The notes under the pieces are model-generated. The model was not told the origin of the DNA and made no database searches. It saw only the letters and a list, made by a program, of their open reading frames with translations. A stretch of 23,466 bases of DNA, taken from assembly GCA_002104905.1 (NCBI GenBank), contig MCFE01000965.1, positions 1 through 23,466 of the forward strand, written 5' to 3'. The first letter of the stretch is position 1, and the number at the start of each line of letters is the position of its first letter. Shown in pieces: positions 9,611 through 18,165 of the stretch. The position numbers and the translations under genes are program-made. The stretch comes from Basidiobolus meristosporus CBS 931.73 (lineage: Eukaryota > Basidiobolomycota > Basidiobolomycetes > Basidiobolales > Basidiobolaceae).

Positions 9611-9837
9611 CTGAAGTAATATGGAACTGGTGGTGGGGAACTTTCCATTCATAGCCCTACCTCTACCTCTACCTCCCCCTCTCGTCAACTTGTGCGCGAA
9701 ACAAGAAGTGTGAATGTTTCTCCCGAATAGTTTCATCAATCCGGTATAGACATATTTGGTAGGGTCAAATGGGGTAGCTGGTCATGTGCCAACCGTAGGC
9801 ATAGTGGGACTTTTTAGATGACTGCGAAAACAACCAA
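9611..9837. other. Spacer with CTACCT simple repeat
   Basis: Holds a short imperfect CTACCT tandem run (about 9657-9676). Nothing else is supported. Confidence 0.4.
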
Positions 9838-10317
9838 CTATTTAGGAATTCCTGTCACATTAGAAACACCAATGGATGTCATCGCTTGATATATCTGGTT
9901 ATCGAGTGAGAATTGGGAGAAATCTGCCGAGGATTTTGGAAACTTCAAAGTTTCGGGCACTGAGGAGGGGTCGTCTTCAATATCAATGTTTGCAAACAAA
10001 TCCAGACGGATATTGCGGAAGCCAGAGGGGATTTTAGACAATCGGCCAAACTTACGGGTTCGCACGCCAATATAGTTTCCACACTGTATCGTATCCCAAG
10101 CGAGATCATTGGCGCTACCAGGCACGGATGACTGGGATGATCATGCATCAATAGGATAGGCCTTTCTGAAACCTCCCAGTAGAGTAATCCACGCCCCAGT
10201 GGAATGGTTGGTGTAATAGTAAAGAGCTGATGACAGAACAATGGCGATCTCAGATAAGAAAGCCCCATGAATTAGGCAGTGTAGGCAGTGAAGGAATCGT
10301 AGGCTTTTAGAAGAGAT
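9838..10317 (-). pseudogene. Unidentified coding relic with one premature stop
   Basis: On the minus strand one frame stays open for about 160 codons (10317 down to the TAG at 9838), broken only by a TGA at 10143-10141. The reading has a protein-like composition, for example IAIVLSSALYYYTNHSTGAW upstream of the stop and LAWDTIQCGNYIGVRT after it. There is no in-frame ATG near the upstream end, so either the 5' exon is missing or the frame is opened by a lost intron. I do not recognise a family. It could be a chance ORF, but an open run this long with a single stop suggests a decayed exon. Confidence 0.3.
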
Positions 10318-10377
10318 TTAGGTATTTCTACAATGTCTTTGGTGTGTTGAGCAGCAGCCCCGGGATACTTCTCCAAA

Positions 10378-10449
10378 CATATCTAGATAAGTAGTGGCCA
10401 TCTAAGCTCCAAGCATATCTAGATAAATGATGGCCAGTCAAGCTCCATC
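10378..10449 (+). repeat. 36-bp imperfect tandem duplication
   Basis: Two adjacent 36-bp units (10378-10413 and 10414-10449) match at about 28 of 36 positions. Both begin CATATCTAGATAA and contain TGGCCA and AAGCTCCA. Each unit holds TATCTAGATA, a palindrome around CTAG. Confidence 0.7.
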
Positions 10450-11884
10450 CATATTCAGGTACAATTCATCCCATTTAACTCCACAGATAGATGAAACAAC
10501 GGGGTGTTACTGAGGAACCAGAGAGTCCCCCCCCCGATTAACCAATATTCCATGAACGAATGAGGCTGATGTCATGCCAATCTAACGAGGCAGGTTTGTT
10601 CCTGATACCGTGGGAAATAGCAAATATTCCCATAACCGAGCCTCGCTTCTAATGATGATGCGATGTGCCACAATGCGTAGACTGAGGAGTAATTATCGTG
10701 AAAGTTCCATTATACTGATACGAAAGGATCCATGCGTTTTCAAGAGCTACCGGAACGTATATATATACAAATGGATTACTTTGTATGGTATTTTAACTCA
10801 CATTCCGAGCAGATAAACCTGTCACGAATCAATTAGGTAAATATCTTGTCACATGCACAAACTGTTTGGTTGTCTGGGTAACGTAAAAGAGCGTAATATA
10901 GCACAATCGAGCCAGCTAATGTCGGCAAAAGTGCAAGCACACCTCACGGACTTCCTAGACTCCAAAGTTTGAACCAACAACCACAAAATGCTTCGTACCA
11001 GTGATATCGGAAGGAGCATGGGTCAGTAGGAAACTCTCACTAGCTCTAATGTAAGCACCATATAGTGGATGATGCAAACGGGTGTTGGTTTCGCTTGCCC
11101 ACGATTTCTTTCTAACCGAAATGAATCAACCGCCATCCATCCGTCGCTAAAAGCCCAATAACAAATGGATAATTTGTCTGGGTAATCTTCGTAAATCAGC
11201 GGTAGCCGAAACCAATTTCAGTTGTACGCCGGGGATTCTAGCTTGTACATTCATGCTCACATATTTAACCTTTGTGTGATACCGTAAACTGTCATCGACG
11301 GTTGGATATATAAATGCTGTTGGTATTCTCCCCCAACAAACTCGGACATATGCTAGTATAAATCCAGGTAATCTTGGGGTGGATGTAACATACATCACGT
11401 ATTGGTCTACAAACCAATGGTCATTTGGTGCCTGCAGGTTTGTTTCTTATATTGTATCTAATGCATTCTCTTAAGCCATAACTGCTCTTACCACAAAGCA
11501 AAGTATAAATACTCGATTATAATCAAGGTATTTGACCGTGTGGAATAGCATGCACCGTCAGCTTATTGTTAGTCTGGATGGTGTTACAGGGGTGGGATCC
11601 TCTATAAACGGCTGTAGATTGATTGCTTAGGTATTCAGCTGATTCCCAAGTTATGAATTATCAACAATTCAGTGTTGAAAATACCAGCCAATTCCCCAGC
11701 CTCAACTTTGTCTATGGACTTTATTTCTGGTCAAAATTCTGTGTTGGATGCTACTTGGAGCACTTTCCATCAAGATGTCGGAAACTCAGGATGGGATATT
11801 TTTAAAGTTGTCCACAAGGCCCGCACTTGGCATACAAGTTTTAGTTCATTATGTATGTTTGTATAAGTGCCCCAGGTGTATTTA
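10450..11884. other. Long intergenic stretch, no gene seen
   Basis: 1.4 kb without a supported gene. All ORFs on both strands are below about 85 codons, lack family features and overlap each other. Base composition shifts toward A/T at the right end, where the repeat-derived block begins. Confidence 0.45.
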
Positions 11885-12257
11885 TATAATCACTTACCCT
11901 AAGCAAAAAAACTAACTAAAGGCCCACAGAATACTAACAGAATTCCAAGCTTTTCTAAACTTAGATTATCAATATCTTAGACTCTGGCTATTTGGCAGAC
12001 AAGGTGCCATATTTTCTAGGAGGTGACTAGGCTAAATATCATTCATAAAAAATATGATATTATGCTACTCACTACTTAGACAATCATTTATAACCAAAAA
12101 TATCAAGGAAAAACACTAGCCTAATTCCAGCAAAATACCATCAGAATACCGGCAGATTATCAGAAGAAATCAATACATGAGATTTTTCATAGGATTACTG
12201 AATACCACATAGTTGACTAGTCCTCCCAGTCACTTCCAATAGCTCTAAGCCCTGTAC
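11885..12257 (+). repeat. Old repeat, copy 1, ending in an LTR-like segment
   Basis: First of two diverged direct copies (the other at about 12465-12770). Matching landmarks are ACCCTA...AAAAAA, CAGAAT, GGCAGACAAG then AGG.GGTGACT, and TTTTCATAGGATTA at 12185. The end (about 12201-12257: CCACATAG..GACTAGTCCTCC then TCACTTCCAATA) resembles the 3' end of the Copia-family LTRs further right. An 8-bp perfect hairpin, ATAGCTCT/AGAGCTAT (12239-12265), closes the segment. Confidence 0.45.
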
Positions 12258-12464
12258 AGAGCTATGGCTTTTTATTTTAAAAAACTATGATGTTTCCAAT
12301 TATCTAATATAACAGATAGCTGATGCTAAAATTAATGACTATCTTACTAGGCCATCTATGAATTGATCTAACATAAGAATCATGGCAATGCACTATTTGT
12401 GTGCACCACATAGTATGGGACTTATGCAGTGCATCTTGAATTTACACTTAGGTAGTTATATGAG

Positions 12465-12770
12465 CTTGGTCACTAACCCTACAAAAAAATTAAGAAAAGG
12501 TCAGCAGAATGTCATCATAGTATCAGCTGAATTCTGGCTTTCCAAAAAGCGGTAACTCTCAGTATTGCAGGTACTAGCTTCACAGCAGACAAGCAGACAT
12601 CCTTTCCAGGGGGAGACTGGGTCAACTAGCATTTATACCAAATTTGGTAATCAGCTGCTCATCACTTCCAACAAAAATTGCAACTGAAAATCTGAAGATG
12701 CACCAGCTGGATACCAGCTAAAAATCCAATGAATTCCAACTTTGAGACTTTTCATAGGATTAGATAATAA
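12465..12770 (+). repeat. Old repeat, copy 2
   Basis: Second, diverged copy of the 11885 unit, about 580 bp downstream in the same orientation. It shares CAGCAGACAAGCAGACAT, the GGGGGAGACTGGGTCAACTAG block and CTTTTCATAGGATTAG. No coding capacity remains. The family is unknown, possibly LTR-derived. Confidence 0.4.
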
Positions 12771-12799
12771 CTTGTGAAGCTTACTCTCTGTTGGGTGTG

Positions 12800-13045
12800 A
12801 CTTGGAATATTTTCACCAAACTAGCAGGTACTCAGAATAGGAAAGTTCGTCCAGTTGCTCAAAAGCCCTGCAACCTTGTACACATACTTGTGGGTTCTTC
12901 TTATACATGAACCAATTTTCTTGCCAAGAAATTGTAAAAGGATAAATACCATTCTTCAACTTTTATAAAGCATTAGGTGAAAGCCGCTTATTTACTTAAT
13001 TTGAAAACCATCTATTTGTTCTCCCAATCAGCCTCCAAGTTTAGA
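12800..13045 (+). repeat. Diverged Copia-family LTR relic (plus orientation)
   Basis: Aligns by eye over about 240 bp to the LTR at 21848-22197. Shared landmarks in the same order are GGAATATTTTCACCAAA, CAGGTACTCAGAA, TTGTACACATACTTGTGGG, TGCCAAGA, GTAAAAG.ATAAATAC, AGCATTAGGTGAAA and TTGTTCTCCCAATCA. The 5' part is lost. It is older than the copies in the right third of the window. Confidence 0.6.
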
Positions 13046-13814
13046 CTTTTCTATGAATATTCCCTCGAGATAAGCCTCTTGCCGAATGGCCTTGTAAGGT
13101 CGCCTAAAGACTTGAGCAATATAGACTATTTTCTAGAGCCTAGAGTCAAGAAACTCAATAGTGGACCTTGAAACATCACGAGGAAAAATGAAGCATGTTA
13201 TCTTGGTCTAATCAACTAGCCATATTATGCTCTCCTAATCCCTCCACTACCAATTTTAAAACAAATAACCCTTAACTCATAAATCAGGCCGCGAATAACC
13301 AAATAATCCATTCAGCCGGTAGTCTGAGTACGAGTTGGATGAGTATCGGTTCATCTAGCGTAAAATAAAGTTGGATATGAAGCTTTCGGTTGATTAATGG
13401 ATGTTTACCAGTTCGATGATGCTTGCAGCTATTTCCGAGAGATGTTCAGCCGAGCATCACTCAAGTCGAAGTGGGGTACGTTTAGTTAAATTAAGAATGG
13501 TTGACTCAGCAACAATGCGGGCTAGAAAAGCTGATTCACTTCGTCCAAATGGGGGCTCATTTGCTTAGTTCCTCTGTGACACTCGAATTTCAAGATTCCC
13601 AGTTCATGGTATATACAATTGCTTCGAATGTGCGTGTCACGATATTGACCACTCATTGGAACAATGCCTTTGAGGTATTGGATAGCCAATTTAGTTCAGC
13701 ATTCATTCGCATCTCGATGTATCGTGTTGACTGATTCTTTGCTTCGGTATCTTTGATAACCTTAAAATTAGCAGCAATGGAGCTTCGTTTTTCCGACAAT
13801 TCGAAAAGGCTGCC
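13046..13814. other. Intergenic upstream of the secreted hydrolase
   Basis: No supported gene. A 77-codon ORF at 13501-13734 begins with TTG and has no family features. The right end is the promoter region of the following hydrolase. Confidence 0.4.
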
Positions 13815-13821
13815 TATATAA
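13815..13821 (+). promoter_or_regulatory. TATA box of the isochorismatase-like gene
   Basis: TATATAA at 51-57 bp before the ATG, followed by a CT-rich initiation region (CTCCTCATTCTCCCTTG). Distance and context suit a fungal core promoter. Confidence 0.5.
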
Positions 13822-13871
13822 TGCTCCTCATTCTCCCTTGTTGAAACTCAGAACCTTCCCAATTGGCGACC

Positions 13872-14588
13872 ATGAGATTCTTGACTTACATTCATGCAGC
13901 AATTCTGGCCCTGTCCGCTACAGCCTTACCTACTGACATCGGGGCATCTAAGTTCAACCAAGACTCGAATGGGGATCTATACAAGAGGCTAAATGTCAAT
14001 GATACTGTATTTTTGATGCTTGATCACCAGGCTGGCCTATTCTCGTTATCCAGAGATTGGCAGCCCAACGAAATGAAAGCCAATGTACTAGGACTAGCCG
14101 AGGCCACTACGTTGCTGAACATTCCAGTTGTGCTTACCTCCAGTATTGAGGACGGACCCAACGGGCCGTTAATACCGGAGGTGAAGAGTCTGCTAAAAAA
14201 CGCGGTCTATGTTCCTCGGCAGGGAGAAATCAACGCTTGGGATAATGCGGACGTTGTTAAAGCAGTCAAAGCAACTGGTAGAAAGCAAATCGTTATGGCA
14301 GGCATCGTCACGGATGTCTGTGTCGCGTTCCCGGCCCTCTCTGCAGTTCAGGAGGGATATGATGTGTATGCAGTTATCGATGCTTCGGGAACATTCAATG
14401 AAGGAGTTCGTGATATTTCCCTGGCACGAATGATTCAGGCCGGTGTCCAGCCTATGAACTTTTTCTCGACAGTGTGCGAATTGGCTCGTGACTGGAGAAA
14501 CTTCCCCGACGGTAGCCTTGGTGAGCTTTTTGCCAAGTATGTTCCGGATTACAAAAATTTGATGGTATCTTACTCGGCGAAGTCTTGA
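13872..14588 (+). CDS. Isochorismatase-fold cysteine hydrolase (YcaC-like) with predicted signal peptide
   Basis: 238 aa from the ATG at 13872, which has A at -3. A TTG three codons earlier is not a credible start. Residues 1-19 (basic Arg2, hydrophobic core, ATALP) look like a secretion signal. The rest is the isochorismatase-like alpha/beta fold. The catalytic Asp is in FLMLDHQAGL (Asp51), a basic residue sits in VPRQGEINAWDN (Arg116), and the nucleophile is Cys150 in AGIVTDVCVAFPAL. The DASGTFNE turn is at 170-177. The middle and C-terminus (AVKATGRKQ, LARDWRNFPDGSLGELFAKYVPDYKNLM) resemble the bacterial YcaC subgroup, whose substrate is unsettled. Family members hydrolyse small amides or esters. 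AATAAA follows at 14616. It looks intact, lies isolated between repeat-rich stretches, and secretion is an inference from the N-terminus. Confidence 0.9.
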   Translation: MRFLTYIHAAILALSATALPTDIGASKFNQDSNGDLYKRLNVNDTVFLMLDHQAGLFSLSRDWQPNEMKANVLGLAEATTLLNIPVVLTSSIEDGPNGPLIPEVKSLLKNAVYVPRQGEINAWDNADVVKAVKATGRKQIVMAGIVTDVCVAFPALSAVQEGYDVYAVIDASGTFNEGVRDISLARMIQAGVQPMNFFSTVCELARDWRNFPDGSLGELFAKYVPDYKNLMVSYSAKS

Positions 14589-14615
14589 TCACTGTCAACA
14601 CAGCAATTGTCTCTC

Positions 14616-14621
14616 AATAAA
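14616..14621 (+). terminator. Polyadenylation signal AATAAA of the isochorismatase-like gene
   Basis: Canonical hexamer 28 bp after the stop codon. Confidence 0.5.
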
Positions 14622-16121
14622 AACACGGTTGTACTTCAAGTCAACCACAATGGTATTATAGATATGGGTATACTAGCAGACCAGTGCATGTCACGTAATT
14701 GGCCACAGGCTTTTCCCGCATCCATCTTGGACAGTACAAGCGGGAATTTATTTGCACCGGTGGTGCTTGTTTCACGGTATAGCGGCTCTATCAAGTCCCC
14801 TGGCAGGGGCGATGTTTGTCACCGCCTGCCCAGCATTATTGAACGGTTTGTGTAATCAATCTATATATCACCTTACCCGGTGACTGCATATCCTGTTATC
14901 ACTTACAACATGCGTAAGTTTAATGCTAAGCCACAGCTTCGAAAATTCTGAAAGGATTCCTGGTGTCTTGTGGAGAACCCCGGTGCATCTCGATGATATC
15001 CAGCAGTGGTTAGATGTATCAGAAAACCAGTGACAACAACGAAAAAGCATGCAGCAGGGGGGGTGGAATCAACGAAGTGTAGGGCCAAAGTGCCTTTGTA
15101 CCGGAGATCGTGCTATGAATTGGCTACACTTGTCATGGTTTTGAATGCACGTGAGTATCTACAACCAATACAAATACACGTAAGTATCTACAGCCAATAC
15201 CGCTGGATAATTTAATCACCACTTGAAGGCCTACGAAATCCAGATCGATCAGAAGGGACATGCCCTCATTGGGTATCCTGTTAAACTATTCCGACGAGTC
15301 ACAGCTCTCAGGAGCACCTGGATTTGTGACAGTGTCGATAATAGCACATGGTAAACAAAGCTTATATCCTTAGCGAACTACTATATATATACATACAGAG
15401 GTCAAGCATTTGTAATACATTCGGATGAGGATTCAAGGGAGCTGACTATTAGAAAGGTATCGATATTTATATGAGGTTCATTGGTGGGTAGGCCACCACT
15501 AAAGGGTAGCCTTGGCATGCACATATACCTACACACCTTCCATAAAGTATGTATAGCATCTTGGTTTCATCCTTTACAAACTATACCAGATCTACTAGGA
15601 TAAGCTTGATCAGCATAGGGTTGTGATATGCTTGGCACCCCGTATCCCAAGAAAATATTTAATCTGACACGGATGGTATTGTATCAGACGATATTAAAAA
15701 GCTCTTTACATTCGAATTGTATGATGGTGTTTGCCGTGAGCGTAAACGTGCAATCGTATCCATGGGATGCTGTTATTTGGATCATTCTTGGTGGTTTGAG
15801 TTTGGATCACCACACTTTCATATGCATATCACCAAGAATAACCTCCCACTATTACTATTGGCAATCAATGGTTAGTTATTCGAATGGTGCTTAGAGCATG
15901 GTTATCAGAGATTCAGGGGTCAAGAAGTTCGCATCGCTGTCAAGTATCAATATTGATATATTAGGTTTCTATTTGACATGAAACTTCATATGTGGGTGAC
16001 CTCATACCACCGCTTCAGTTTTAAGTATTTACAAAGAGTCTATTACTGAGCTAAGCCCAACGGCCGATCAAAGCCATCGCGCCTGCGCCTAATCACATAG
16101 TCACGTAGTATGCGGATTTGG
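14622..16121. other. Intergenic, no gene seen
   Basis: About 1.5 kb without a supported gene. Overlapping ORFs of 60-88 codons on both strands have no recognisable features. It contains a small tandem repeat (15148-15200) and an ATATATATA run near 15383. Confidence 0.45.
15148..15200 (+). repeat. 29-bp tandem duplication
   Basis: CACGTGAGTATCTACAACCA (15148 on) is repeated 29 bp later as CACGTAAGTATCTACAGCCA (15177 on). There are two units, the second slightly shortened. Confidence 0.7.
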
Positions 16122-16744
16122 CTATACCCGGTTGGCTATACCCGGTTGGCTTGTAAACTTGGTGCTATTGCGAAAATCAACGGCAATCAGATCTACAAAT
16201 GCGATGTAGATCAAGATCCCTGCCGAGATCGCGTCAGATACTCCGATGACCGATAGACTGGTGACTGTGTGTACCCACCCCGATGGCGATCCCGGTGGAC
16301 GTGATGAGGCTGTAGAAAAGTGCGGCAAGATTCTTGTAAGAGAGCTCTCCAATCTTCACCCCAAGTGCAATCCTTTGAAAGAACTGATGGAATACTATCG
16401 CTGCGAGTAGTGAGGGGAATCTGGATCCTGAAGCGACGTCGAGTGAGAGGCCGATAACTATGGAGTGAGTGGCAATACCGAACTCAAGCATGTATGCGGC
16501 GGTCCTCTAAGTGTAGCCCCCCTCTGGCATATGTATCACTCCAAGACCACTGATAATCATGATGATAAAGATCGCAGCTAAGCGATGTGGAATGGCAAGT
16601 CGTAGCTGATAAATGCATCCGCACTACAAACCCTATCTTTATGGTCTTGATGGTGGGTAGAGGCTAAAAAGACTTGTGTTAGTCATCAAATGAATGTCGA
16701 ACCAAGCCTCAGTTACCAACCAGCTGAATGGGAATGGTGCTCAT
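16122..16744 (-). pseudogene. ZIP-family zinc transporter, broken copy
   Basis: Reading the minus strand from right to left gives an N-terminal piece with YDLPFHIA followed, after a slip, by AIFIIMIISGLGVI (TM1). After an in-frame TAG comes MLEFGIATHSIVIGLSLDVA (from 16491, TM4-like with the conserved His), then AAIVFHQFFQRIALG (TM5, HQFFE-type motif with Glu changed to Gln) and TSTGIAIGVGT. After a frameshift it continues VSDAISAGILIYIAFVDLIA (TM7). TM2-TM3, the His-rich loop and TM8 are missing. A plausible intron at 16664-16716 (GTAACT, branch GACTAAC, TTTTTAG) lies before the first piece. At least two frameshifts and one stop make it non-functional. ZIP proteins import zinc or iron at the plasma membrane. 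A 14-bp duplication (GGCTATACCCGGTT) sits at its 3' end. Confidence 0.75.
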
Positions 16745-17243
16745 TGCGTGCCTAGCTTCAAAGTACAGAAATAGGAAGCCTTCTTACTCTCAGTGCTGGC
16801 GTGCTTCTTTGTTGGGGGCATTTGACTTCACTTCAACAAGTGCACGTCCCTCAATGCAGCCAATTCCACTCTCTAGCTCACATAATATCCACCTATGGTG
16901 CACTAGAGAACAGGTGCACTCACTATGCTACATCACATATTACTTATACGCTGCGAAGTGATACATCTATATGATACTGCGCTATTGCAAGAATATTGGG
17001 TATACTACAGCTAGTTTAGATGGCCAGGGATATTGCATATTACTCAACAACCTTTTTAGTGAGCTCAGCTAAGTACTTTCTACTTTTAGGGGGGCATCAC
17101 AGAGTCAAGGATACTAGCATTTGGTTTCAGGTGAAGCTTGAGAAAGTGGCATGGAAGTCTAGCAGTCTTTAAAACATCTTGAAAGGTCACAACAGCCTAC
17201 TGGCCTTCACTGTTCCAAAAACTAGCAAACTTCTCATAGTCAC
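16745..17243. other. Intergenic, transition into transposon nest
   Basis: No supported gene. The left part may hold upstream remains of the ZIP pseudogene. From about 17000 the sequence becomes repeat-like. Confidence 0.35.
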
Positions 17244-17343
17244 AACAGTGCTTGAGATAATATAGGTGGATAGGCAAAACAGTAGCTTATGTGGTATTCA
17301 CTTTATAATTTACTGGATGTAAAAGTGCTTATTTTAGTGAGAT
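17244..17343 (-). repeat. Copia LTR fragment, reverse orientation
   Basis: Matches the start of the reverse-complemented family LTR: AGTGCTTGAGATAATATAGG then CTTATGTGGTATTCACTT and TTTACTGGATGTAAAAGTGC, compared with the intact reverse LTR at 21156-21504. Diverged and truncated. Confidence 0.5.
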
Positions 17344-17480
17344 ATCATGAGGCTTTACTGTCACATTAGTATGTTAACTCATTTGCAGGACTGCTTTAAG
17401 CCAGCATGCAAATTGGCAAAAAAGATATTTAGTGGTGCTAACTGACGGGACATCATGTTGAAGATGTTTTGGCAGTAACT

Positions 17481-17650
17481 TATGTGATTGGAGGAGCATG
17501 TAGATTATACAGGGTTCTCTTAGTGACATATTGAATGTAAAAGTAATATTTGAACTTTCCCTAGTCTAGGCAGAATAAGCATATAGAAGATGCTGGATAC
17601 CTGATGTTTGGTTGAAGTTATCTCATGAAGACCTAACAAGAGATCTGGCA
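17481..17650 (-). repeat. Copia LTR fragment, reverse orientation, internally deleted
   Basis: It shares GTAGATTATACAGGGTTCTC, ATATTGAATGTAAAAGTA and GGATACCTGATGTTTGG with the reversed LTR, in the same order. The central part, which holds CCCAAGAACATGTGTGC in the intact copy, is missing. Confidence 0.55.
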
Positions 17651-17654
17651 ACAA

Positions 17655-17816
17655 TTTGCTTGCATTTGTACTCAGAACAAGAGATATCCCAAAGCTGCTC
17701 CAATTACCCAAACCTTGTACCCTTGCTCTTGGGTCCTTCCTAAGCATACTCCACATGCTTTTTTGCCAAGACTAGGCTAAAGCACAAATACTACACTTAT
17801 GCTCAATACATGATTA
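17655..17816 (+). repeat. Copia LTR fragment, forward orientation
   Basis: Forward-oriented LTR piece: GTACTCAGAACAAGAGATA, CCAAACCTTGTACCCTTGCTC, TTGGGTCCTTCCTAAGCATA, TTTGCCAAGACTAGG and a CAATACATGATTAAGT tail. It directly abuts a reverse LTR fragment on its left and a longer reverse LTR on its right, so LTR pieces alternate in orientation here. Confidence 0.55.
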
Positions 17817-17824
17817 AGTACAGC

Positions 17825-18165
17825 TGTTGTAAGAGTTTTGAAGATACTGGAAGCAATTTGGTCAAGTATATTTTTGGTTTTCACCCAATCATATATTGCT
17901 TGTCATAGGTATGCTTAGACTTCACATGGCCTTGCAAGAGTAAACACATTGAATGAGCTTGAGAAGATCCCAATAACATGTGTGCAAAGTACAGGTCATT
18001 TGGACAACTTTAAGAAATTTCATGTTCTAGGTACCTGATAGTTTGGTGAAAATATTGCAAGCAAGTCCCAACAAGGAACTTGGTTGAAGTTCTCTAAGAT
18101 TTTTAGATTTTCTGCTTAGTGACTGAGTTGGGCAAATGTTCAAGTGCAATTACAGACCTACAACA
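17825..18165 (-). repeat. 3' LTR of a minus-strand Copia element
   Basis: A 341-bp LTR in reverse orientation, bounded by TGTTGTAAGAG (17825) and CCTACAACA (18165), so it keeps the TG...CA ends and the TGTTGTA/TACAACA inverted termini. Inside are AACATGTGTGCAAAGTACAG, TTGGACAACTTTAAGAA and AAGTCCCAACAAGGAA, as in the other copies. On the minus strand it is preceded by TTGAGTGGGAC, a purine-rich tract of the kind that primes plus-strand synthesis, so it is the 3' LTR of the pol relic to its right. Flanking 5-mers (ACAGC/GTCCC) do not match, as expected for one LTR of a full element. Confidence 0.75.
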
